Positions 7,815-13,300 of a DNA stretch of 14,317 nucleotides are shown one piece after another. The notes under the pieces are model-generated. The model was given only the letters and a program-made list of their open reading frames with translations, searched no databases and was not told where the DNA came from. The DNA comes from Sulfurospirillum sp. UBA6810. GTDB lineage: Bacteria > Campylobacterota > Campylobacteria > Campylobacterales > Sulfurospirillaceae. A program made the translations under genes and the position numbers. The stretch's first letter is position 1; each line of letters starts with the position of its first letter. The stretch spans positions 11,810 to 26,126 of the forward strand of contig DKEY01000138.1 in assembly GCA_002469305.1 (NCBI GenBank), in the 5' to 3' direction.

Positions 7815-7835
7815 AAGGCTTCAATGCCTTTTACT
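7810..7835 (+). terminator. Hairpin overlapping the RND stop codon
   Basis: Perfect 10-bp stem AGTAAAAGGC / GCCTTTTACT with loop TTCAAT. The TAA stop (7812-7814) lies inside the left arm. The tail CTAATTTAGC is short of T, so this is either a modest terminator or an mRNA 3'-end stabiliser. Confidence 0.6.
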
Positions 7836-7851
7836 CTAATTTAGCAAAAAT

Positions 7852-7860
7852 TGTTATAAA
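7852..7860 (+). promoter_or_regulatory. Extended -10 promoter of the ATP-grasp gene
   Basis: TGT-TATAAA (hexamer 7855-7860) lies 29 bp upstream of the ATG at 7890. GGAG at 7880-7883 is six bases from the start. Confidence 0.5.
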
Positions 7861-7889
7861 ATAACGTATAAATTTAAGCGGAGCAAACT

Positions 7890-8921
7890 ATGCATGTAGG
7901 TTTTATAATCGAACATTGGGATAATCTAGAGCCAACGAAGAGTTCAACTCTTTTGATGATAAAAGAGTGTTTACATAGAAACCATAGAGTTTCTATACTC
8001 TATACAAACAATCTCACTGTTAGAAACAACGTAGTTCACGGATATATCTATACACTAAAGCCTATGGATAAAATCCCAGAAAACGTAACAACTTTTTATA
8101 ACAAAGTAGAGTTTGAGAGAAGTATGAGTGCACTTCATGCTTTTGATTGTATCATGATACGAAAAGACCCTCCTATAAATCCTATCGTATTTAACTTTTT
8201 AGATGCTATCAAAGATGAAGTTATCATCATCAACGACCTTGATGGTATAAGAAAAGCAAACAATAAACTCTATACGACGACTTTCCATGACCCAAACAAT
8301 ACTTACTTGCCTATCACCCATGTATCAGGGAGTAAAAAGTTTATCAACCGTATCATAGATGAGAGTAAAAAAGAGAAGATGATACTCAAACCACTTGATG
8401 GCTCTGGTGGACGTGGGGTTATCGTTTTGGAAAAAAATGCAAGAACAAACATCAACTCTTTACTTGATTTTTATATCAGTGACTCAGGCGATAACTATGT
8501 CATCATCCAAGAGTATATAGAGGGTGCAGAAGATGGTGATGTTAGGGTGTTAATGCTCAATGGCAATCCGATAGGAGCATACCACAGAAAACCAGCAGCT
8601 GGAGAAGTGCGAGCCAATATCCAAGCTGGTGGCAGTGCACACAAATACACGATGACAGAGGGTCAAAAAAAGATATGTAAAAAGATAGGCGCAAAGCTTA
8701 TCTCTGATGGACTCTTTTTTGTTGGACTTGATATGATAGGAGATAAAATCCTAGAGGTAAATGTCCTCAACCCTGGTGGCATAACAAATATCAATCGCCT
8801 TAACAAAGTAAAACTTCAAAAACAACTTGTGGACTTTTTAGAAGAAAAAGTGGAAGAAAAACTCGAAAAAAGAATTGAACTTGAGTATCTACTGAAGAGA
8901 TTAAGCGATTTAAGAGAGTAG
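7890..8921 (+). CDS. Glutathione synthetase-like ATP-grasp ligase (GshB family)
   Basis: 343 residues. Landmarks of bacterial GshB are in order: an N-terminal substrate domain with MIRKDPP (89-95), the ATP-binding strand ILKPLDGSGGRGV (165-177), DGDVRVLMLNG (215-225), the Gly-rich loop GEVRANIQAGGSA (238-250) and the metal-binding end GLDMIGDKILEVNVLNPGG (279-297). GshB joins gamma-glutamylcysteine and glycine with ATP in the cytoplasm (EC 6.3.2.3). The protein carries a charged, probably coiled C-terminal tail (about 315-343) beyond the usual E. coli end. GGAG six bases upstream supports the ATG. No gshA is nearby, and many relatives in this phylum are thought to lack glutathione, so a different amino-acid or peptide substrate is possible. 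The gene ends exactly where the convergent LysR gene ends. Confidence 0.85.
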   Translation: MHVGFIIEHWDNLEPTKSSTLLMIKECLHRNHRVSILYTNNLTVRNNVVHGYIYTLKPMDKIPENVTTFYNKVEFERSMSALHAFDCIMIRKDPPINPIVFNFLDAIKDEVIIINDLDGIRKANNKLYTTTFHDPNNTYLPITHVSGSKKFINRIIDESKKEKMILKPLDGSGGRGVIVLEKNARTNINSLLDFYISDSGDNYVIIQEYIEGAEDGDVRVLMLNGNPIGAYHRKPAAGEVRANIQAGGSAHKYTMTEGQKKICKKIGAKLISDGLFFVGLDMIGDKILEVNVLNPGGITNINRLNKVKLQKQLVDFLEEKVEEKLEKRIELEYLLKRLSDLRE

Positions 8922-8935
8922 TTATATACTCTCTT
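8912..8935. terminator. Shared hairpin between convergent genes
   Basis: Nine-bp stem AAGAGAGTA / TACTCTCTT with loop GTTATA sits on the junction of the ATP-grasp and LysR genes and covers both stop codons. TTTT (8933-8936) follows on the plus strand. It could work as a bidirectional terminator. Confidence 0.55.
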
Positions 8936-9791
8936 TTACAAACTTTTTAAAAATCTCCAACGCCTTGCTTATATACTTTTTTTTATGATACACACAATAA
9001 AAATTGCGCTTAAACTCAATATTTTTAATCTTTACATGTAAGAGTGAGTTTTGTGCTATCTCTTTTGTAACAACATGCTTTGAGAGGCAACTTATCGCAT
9101 CTTTATTATTTTGTAAAAGTAGTTTTATCTCTTCAAAATCAGAAAACTCCATAAAAACTTTCAACTCTTTTACACTCTTCCCCAAGTGTTTTAAAAACAC
9201 TTCTCTTGTGCCAGAGCCCTCTTCTCTCAAAATCCACTTTTTATAAAATAGTTCATCTATAAACAACGCTTTATTCAAAGATTTATCGCTACTTACAACG
9301 ATTAGGTCATCTTGAGCCAATCTCTCTTTTATGATTTGAGTATCTTCTATCTCACTCTCTATAAAACCCATATCAATTTTACCCTCTTTTAAAAGCTCCA
9401 TTATTTGTGTTGAGTTTTTATTTTGGCTTTGTATGGTTATATTTTTGTTTACATGTAAAAAATCGTATATGATTTGAGGCATAATAAAATTACCGATAGT
9501 TTTGCTAGAAGCTATGCGAATAGTACCTGAAACTTTATCCTCTTTAAATAAATTTTGAGCATCTTGCAAGGATAAAAATGCATGATAGGTGTTGTCTTTA
9601 AAGACTCTGCCTCGTTCATTTAAAACAAGTTTTTTTCCAATCCTATCAAACAGAGGTTCACCCAACTTTTTTTCCAAAGACTTTATAGCCAAGGATATAG
9701 CTGATTGAGTCAATCTAATATCTGCTGAGAATTGAGAGATGTGAGGGTTGTCACATAAAGCATAAAATAGTTCTAACTCTTTAAAAGTCAT
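8922..9791 (-). CDS. LysR-family regulator, YeiE-like
   Basis: 289 residues. The winged helix-turn-helix occupies residues 1-62 (LTQSAISLAIKSLEKKLGEPLFDR is the recognition region), followed by a linker helix and a periplasmic-binding-fold effector domain. The effector domain shows IASSKTIGNFIMP (93-105), MGFIESEIED, KWILREEGSGTRE (185-197) and DAISCLSKHV, all matching enterobacterial YeiE, including the ligand-loop EGSGTRE. As in E. coli it is divergent from a yeiH-type transporter gene, so it most likely controls that gene and itself. YeiE has been reported to respond to sulfite in enterobacteria, which would fit a sulfur-metabolising host; that transfer of function is inference. An AAGAAG-like ribosome site precedes the ATG. 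Two exact TTACATGTAA palindromes lie inside the gene (both encoding Leu-His-Val). Confidence 0.88.
   Translation of the reverse strand: MTFKELELFYALCDNPHISQFSADIRLTQSAISLAIKSLEKKLGEPLFDRIGKKLVLNERGRVFKDNTYHAFLSLQDAQNLFKEDKVSGTIRIASSKTIGNFIMPQIIYDFLHVNKNITIQSQNKNSTQIMELLKEGKIDMGFIESEIEDTQIIKERLAQDDLIVVSSDKSLNKALFIDELFYKKWILREEGSGTREVFLKHLGKSVKELKVFMEFSDFEEIKLLLQNNKDAISCLSKHVVTKEIAQNSLLHVKIKNIEFKRNFYCVYHKKKYISKALEIFKKFVKESI
9032..9041. repeat. TTACATGTAA palindrome, exact
   Basis: In the LysR gene, coding L251-H252-V253. Confidence 0.85.
9449..9458. repeat. TTACATGTAA palindrome, exact
   Basis: In the LysR gene, coding L112-H113-V114. Confidence 0.85.
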
Positions 9792-9818
9792 TTTTACTTC
9801 TTATTGATTTTTTAAATG

Positions 9819-9827
9819 ATTATATCA
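9819..9827 (-). promoter_or_regulatory. Extended -10 promoter of the LysR gene
   Basis: On the minus strand TGA-TATAAT (hexamer 9819-9824) lies 27 bp before the ATG at 9791, a normal leader of about 20 bases. It overlaps the palindrome at 9822-9837. Confidence 0.5.
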
Positions 9828-9837
9828 AATTTAATAT
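9822..9837. promoter_or_regulatory. Candidate LysR operator between the divergent yeiE-like and yeiH-like genes
   Basis: ATATCAAATTTAATAT is a 16-bp inverted repeat with one mismatched pair (C9826 against A9833). It covers the -10 of the LysR gene and falls in the -35 zone of the transporter promoter, where an autoregulating LysR protein would be expected to bind. AT-rich sequence makes such palindromes easier by chance. Confidence 0.35.
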
Positions 9838-9851
9838 ATTTTACTTATATA

Positions 9852-9857
9852 TACAAT
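9852..9857 (+). promoter_or_regulatory. -10 element of the YeiH-family transporter gene
   Basis: TACAAT in a TATATACAAT context lies 27 bp upstream of ATG 9885. AAAGGA at 9874-9879 is the ribosome site. Confidence 0.45.
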
Positions 9858-9884
9858 TCGACTATCATTTCTCAAAGGATTTAC

Positions 9885-10910
9885 ATGGCATTTTCAAAGC
9901 AACACAGACCACACACCCTTCATGGCTTACTTTTTGTCTCTCTTTTTGCGATGACAGCTACTTTTATATCAGAGTTTGATTTTTTTAAACATTTGGGGAT
10001 AAGCCCTCTTATCATCGGCATCATTTTGGGAATTTTGTATGCAAATACACTTAGAAAGCATTTGCCTAGCGAGTGGAGCGCTGGCATTGTTTTTTGTACA
10101 AAAACGCTCCTAAGAGTAGCCATCGTCTTTTATGGTTTTAGGATTACTTTTCAAAACATAGCTCAAGTTGGGATTTCTGGAATATTTACAAGTATTACAG
10201 TCGTTATTTCAACTTTTTTCATAGGTTACTTTGTTGGCACAAGGATTTTAAAACTAGACACAGATACTACTATCTTAACAACTATCGGCTCTTCTATCTG
10301 TGGGGCTGCTGCTATTTTGGCGACAGAGCCTGTTTTAAAAAGTGAGCCTCATAAAAGTGCAGTTGCCGTTGTAACCGTAGTTGTATTTGGTACATTTGCT
10401 ATGTTTTTATATCCCTTTTTATATAAGATGGGATATATCAATCTCAATGCTACTGGCATGGGTGTTTACATAGGTGGTACTATCCATGAGGTAGCACATG
10501 TGGTGGCCGCAGGCAATACTCTTGGCAATGAAGTTTCAAACAATGCTGTTATCGTAAAAATGCTTCGAGTGATGATGATAGCTCCATTTTTGATTCTACT
10601 TGGCTTATGGCTATTAGTAAAAAACAAAAAAATTACTCGCAAGACACAAGTATCTATACCTTACTTTGCGGTTGCTTTTATAGGGGTAGCTGGATTTAAC
10701 TCTTTGGAACTACTCTCTTCTAGCCTCCTTTCTAGTATCAATGCACTAGATACCTTTGCTCTTACGATGGCGATGAGTGCTTTGGGGATGGAAACGAGTT
10801 TTGCTAAGTTTAAAAAAGTAGGGATGAAGCCAATCTATCTAGCGACTCTACTTTTTATCTGGCTGGTATTTGGTGGATTTTACATAACACAATTTGCCAT
10901 GACTCTTTGA
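9885..10910 (+). CDS. yeiH: YeiH-family (UPF0324) putative sulfate/sulfite-type export transporter
   Basis: 341 residues from ATG 9885, about ten hydrophobic segments, matching E. coli YeiH in length and motifs: LLRVAIVFYGFRITFQNIAQVGISG, GSSICGAAAILATEPVLKSE, VVVFGTFAMFLYP, GVYIGGTIHEVAHVVAAG, MLRVMMIAPFLILL and TFALTMAMSALGMET. The family is annotated as a putative sulfate exporter; transport activity is not well proven. The ORF is open back to ATG 9816, but that start has no ribosome site and would lie upstream of the -10 at 9852, whereas ATG 9885 has AAAGGA five bases after the match end and gives a conserved N-terminus. It is divergent from the YeiE-like regulator, as in enterobacteria. 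It ends two bases before the convergent AraC gene. Confidence 0.9.
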   Translation: MAFSKQHRPHTLHGLLFVSLFAMTATFISEFDFFKHLGISPLIIGIILGILYANTLRKHLPSEWSAGIVFCTKTLLRVAIVFYGFRITFQNIAQVGISGIFTSITVVISTFFIGYFVGTRILKLDTDTTILTTIGSSICGAAAILATEPVLKSEPHKSAVAVVTVVVFGTFAMFLYPFLYKMGYINLNATGMGVYIGGTIHEVAHVVAAGNTLGNEVSNNAVIVKMLRVMMIAPFLILLGLWLLVKNKKITRKTQVSIPYFAVAFIGVAGFNSLELLSSSLLSSINALDTFALTMAMSALGMETSFAKFKKVGMKPIYLATLLFIWLVFGGFYITQFAMTL

Positions 10911-10912
10911 GA

Positions 10913-11770
10913 TTATTTGTATCTGATAGGTACGTAAAAATCTAACTCAAACTGTTCATCTTCTCTTATAAAATGATTTTTATGATAAAGTGCCATAGAG
11001 GGAAGATGCATCTTTTCATACTGTGAATTTGGTAACCATCTATAATAGATATAATCCATATACTTCATCAAATCCCCATACTTACCCAATAGTGAAAACT
11101 TTGCACAAAACATACGAGGAGTTCGCATCACGCCTATACTTCCACTTCGATAGGGTACAAGATTGGAGTCAAGTTCCAAACAAGCCACATAGTGACACTC
11201 CTCTTTCTTGACTATATTTGGATTTGAGTGATGCAGTCCTATTTGCTTAAACTTACAAAAATCCAAACCATTTTCCTCAGCCCAAACAGCAAGTCGCATC
11301 CAAGGCTCTTTTATACTTCTATTGTAACCTTTATGTCTGACATACACTACATTTTTACTCTCTACATACCCTATCTCTACACGAAGAGGATTTATCTCTT
11401 GTATATTTTCATTGATATTTTCTGCGATATCTACTTCTCTCCACTTGGTAGGTGTTACACCAAAATGCTCTTTAAAAGCATGAGTAAATGAGGAGTTAGA
11501 GATAAAGCCAGACTCTTTTAAGATATCGCTTATAGAAGAGTTTGGGTTAAATAAAAGAGCATTTGCAGCATGTTCAAGTCTCACTCTTCTTATGTAAGTA
11601 TGCAGACTCTCACCTGTCACTTTTTTAAAAACTCTGTTAAAGTAAAACTGTGACATTGAAACCAAACTTGCAAGTGTTTTTACACTATGCTCTTTTGCTA
11701 TATCTAAATGTATCTCAAATAAAACTTCATTTACTCTTTGATTATGGTCATTTTGTGTTATCTTTTTCAT
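10913..11770 (-). CDS. AraC-family regulator with GyrI-like effector domain
   Basis: 285 residues from ATG 11770. Residues about 12-112 are the two-helix-turn-helix AraC domain: VKTLASLVSMSQFYFNRVFKKVTGES, then ISDILKESGFISNSSFTHAFKEHFGVTPTKWR. Residues about 128-285 form a GyrI-like (SOUL/Rob C-terminal type) ligand domain with VEIGYVESKNVVYVRHKGYN at its start and LDFYVPIRYK at its end. Regulators of this layout sense small molecules and often control efflux or metabolic genes. A longer reading from 11881 exists, but the extra 37 residues lie upstream of a TGCTATAAT promoter that ends seven bases from ATG 11770, so the shorter, leaderless form is preferred. It is divergent from the aminotransferase, the most likely target. 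Ligand unknown. Confidence 0.88.
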   Translation of the reverse strand: MKKITQNDHNQRVNEVLFEIHLDIAKEHSVKTLASLVSMSQFYFNRVFKKVTGESLHTYIRRVRLEHAANALLFNPNSSISDILKESGFISNSSFTHAFKEHFGVTPTKWREVDIAENINENIQEINPLRVEIGYVESKNVVYVRHKGYNRSIKEPWMRLAVWAEENGLDFCKFKQIGLHHSNPNIVKKEECHYVACLELDSNLVPYRSGSIGVMRTPRMFCAKFSLLGKYGDLMKYMDYIYYRWLPNSQYEKMHLPSMALYHKNHFIREDEQFELDFYVPIRYK

Positions 11771-11776
11771 AAGCAG

Positions 11777-11785
11777 ATTATAGCA
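11777..11785 (-). promoter_or_regulatory. Extended -10 promoter of the AraC gene, leaderless arrangement
   Basis: Minus strand TGC-TATAAT (hexamer 11777-11782), six bases, then ATG at 11770. The predicted transcription start falls on the A of the start codon. The layout is the same as at 2150-2158. Confidence 0.6.
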
Positions 11786-11828
11786 CATATCAACAAACAA
11801 TAACTTATATTTTTTGTAGCAGATTTTC

Positions 11829-11838
11829 TTACATGTAG
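11829..11838. repeat. TTACATGTAG, one-mismatch copy in a promoter region
   Basis: The only copy outside a gene. It lies immediately upstream of the TATTAT (11840-11845) of the aminotransferase promoter, between divergent genes. Confidence 0.6.
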
Positions 11839-11839
11839 A

Positions 11840-11859
11840 TATTATTTTGATACTACAAT
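11840..11859 (+). promoter_or_regulatory. Promoter region of the aminotransferase gene
   Basis: Two -10 candidates are visible: TATTAT at 11840-11845 (leader about 20 bases) and TACAAT at 11854-11859 (leader about six bases). The ribosome site AAGGAA is at 11861-11866. A TTACATGTAG element sits directly upstream at 11829-11838. The remainder of the 101-bp gap to the AraC gene is AT-rich without a further clear site. Confidence 0.4.
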
Positions 11860-11871
11860 TAAGGAAAAACA

Positions 11872-13041
11872 ATGTTTTCAAATCGTGTTAAAAATGCGCC
11901 AAGGTCATTTACAAGAAAAATCCTAGACCTCATCCAAGACAACTCAGTAATCTCTTTTGCAGGTGGCTTGCCAGATGAATCCCTCTTTCCTCATGAAGTT
12001 GTAAAAGCTGAGATTAACAACGTTTTAAATAACTCTAAAAAATCTATATACCAGTACAGTTCAGCTCTGGGTGCACTGCCTTTAAGAGAAGAGATTGCAA
12101 AAACATATAAAGATGCTAGTGCTTCGCAGATACTCATCACAACAGGCTCGCAACAAGGACTAGATCTCTTGTGTAAAGCATTTATAAACGCTGGTGATGT
12201 TATCGTAGTTGAAAAACCAAGTTACTTAGCAGCTCTCAATCTTTTTGCTTTGTATGATGCCAATATCATAGAAGTTTCGCTTACATGTAAGGGTGTAGAT
12301 GTTGTGGAACTTGAAGAGATTTTTAAAACAAAAAAGCCAAAGTTTTTCTATACTATCCCAACATTTCAAAATCCAACAGGCTGGAGTTGGGATGAGGAGA
12401 CACGCGTAAAAGTTGCCAAACTTGCTAAAGACTATAACATCATCATTGTAGAAGATAGTCCTTATAATGCACTCCGATATGAAGGTAAAATTCCAACTCC
12501 TTTTGATGAGCTTTTACCACAGCTGTGCATAAGCCTTGGAACATTTTCTAAAACACTTGTTCCTGATTTTAGGATTGGTTGGATGCGAGCAAAGAGTGAA
12601 TTTTTAAATGTATTTCAAGCGATGAAAGAGAACACTGACCTTCAAAGTTCAAAGTTTTTACAGTACGTTGTTGCAAACCTCATGAACTCCAATCAACTAA
12701 ACTTACATGTAGAAAATTTGATAGGTGTTTACAAAGAAAAACGCGACACTATGGCGAGTGCTTTAAAAGAGGAGTTAGGGGATATAATCTCTTTTGAGAT
12801 ACCACAAGGTGGTATGTTTATCTGGGTTAAATTTGATGATGGTATAGACACAATGCAACTTTTTGATTTTGCTATAAAAAATCAAGTAGCTTATGTACCA
12901 GGCAGTGTTTTTTATAAAAACAGTGCTGTACCTTGTCCTTATATCAGACTCAACTATACAAATGCTACATGTGAAGATATAAAAGAGGGAATTAAAAGGT
13001 TAAAATTGGCATATATGCAGTATAATGCCAACCATGAATGA
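11872..13041 (+). CDS. PLP-dependent aminotransferase, class I/II (LysN/ARO8-like)
   Basis: 389 residues, fold type I. The N-terminal SFAGGLPDESLFP (28-40), the YQYSSALGALPLREEIA entry, TTGSQQGLDLL (90-100), the N167 in FQNPTGW, D195 in IIVEDSPYNALRY, the Schiff-base Lys K227 in LGTFSKTLVPDFRIGWM and the carboxylate-binding R359 in YIRLNYTNA are all present. This set belongs to the subgroup with 2-aminoadipate/aromatic aminotransferases and the catalytic half of MocR regulators; it has no N-terminal GntR helix-turn-helix, so it is an enzyme rather than a MocR protein. It moves an amino group between an amino acid and a 2-oxoacid in the cytoplasm; the substrate cannot be fixed. AAGGAA five bases before ATG 11872 supports the start. 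Divergent AraC regulator upstream; its 3' end overlaps the VF530 gene. Confidence 0.9.
   Translation: MFSNRVKNAPRSFTRKILDLIQDNSVISFAGGLPDESLFPHEVVKAEINNVLNNSKKSIYQYSSALGALPLREEIAKTYKDASASQILITTGSQQGLDLLCKAFINAGDVIVVEKPSYLAALNLFALYDANIIEVSLTCKGVDVVELEEIFKTKKPKFFYTIPTFQNPTGWSWDEETRVKVAKLAKDYNIIIVEDSPYNALRYEGKIPTPFDELLPQLCISLGTFSKTLVPDFRIGWMRAKSEFLNVFQAMKENTDLQSSKFLQYVVANLMNSNQLNLHVENLIGVYKEKRDTMASALKEELGDIISFEIPQGGMFIWVKFDDGIDTMQLFDFAIKNQVAYVPGSVFYKNSAVPCPYIRLNYTNATCEDIKEGIKRLKLAYMQYNANHE
12281..12290. repeat. TTACATGTAA palindrome, exact
   Basis: In the aminotransferase gene, coding L137-T138-C139-K140. Confidence 0.85.
12703..12712. repeat. TTACATGTAG, one-mismatch copy
   Basis: In the aminotransferase gene, coding L278-H279-V280. 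Confidence 0.6.
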
Positions 13042-13249
13042 ACAACCAAACAATCCGCTACATGGAATTAAATTAGAACAAATTGTCGAAGAGTTAGTAG
13101 CTCACTATGGCTGGGAAAAGTTAGGAGTGTTGGTAAAAATCAACTCTTTTAACTTTGACCCCTCCATAAAATCAAGTTTAAAATTCTTGCGACGCACCCC
13201 TTGGGCTAGAGAAAAAGTTGAAAATCTCTGGCTAAAAACATTTAAGTAA
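13034..13249 (+). CDS. VF530-family (DUF2132) small DNA-binding protein
   Basis: 71 residues from ATG 13034. The family pattern is easy to read: NNPLHGIKLEQIVEELV, HYGWEKLG, and DPSIKSSLKFLRRTPWAR. VF530 proteins are small, helical and annotated as DNA-binding from structural work on the Vibrio protein; cellular role unknown. An ATG at 13025 would add three residues, but family members begin close to the NNPLHG motif and 13025 lies within a TATAAT (13021-13026). The start overlaps the end of the aminotransferase gene by eight bases, so translational coupling is likely, although the TATAAT seven bases before ATG 13034 also allows a separate, near-leaderless transcript. Confidence 0.85.
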   Translation: MNEQPNNPLHGIKLEQIVEELVAHYGWEKLGVLVKINSFNFDPSIKSSLKFLRRTPWAREKVENLWLKTFK

Positions 13250-13280
13250 CAACATAATACTCATATAAGAATAACTGATG

Positions 13281-13300
13281 TAGAATACCCACATGGGTAT
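13281..13300 (+). promoter_or_regulatory. -10 element and inverted repeat at the start of the sensor gene
   Basis: TAGAAT (13281-13286) is followed by six bases and ATG 13293, with no ribosome site, predicting a leaderless mRNA. The start codon lies in an inverted repeat, ATACCC / GGGTAT (13285-13290 and 13295-13300, spacer ACAT), which overlaps the end of the -10 and could be an operator. Confidence 0.4.

Noticed and set aside
9816..9884. Upstream ATG extension of the YeiH-family protein
   Set aside because: No ribosome site, lies upstream of the predicted promoter, and ATG 9885 has AAAGGA at the right distance.
10494..10503. ACATGT in GCACATGTGG as a further copy of the palindrome
   Set aside because: Four of ten positions differ from TTACATGTAA; so do the bases around ACATGT at 2948. 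Only copies with at most one mismatch were counted.
11228..11491. Plus-strand reading of 87 codons rich in Tyr and Ile
   Set aside because: It is a shadow of the AraC gene; the opposite strand has clear domain homology.
11872..13041. MocR-type transcription factor
   Set aside because: The protein starts directly with the aminotransferase fold; no GntR helix-turn-helix precedes it.
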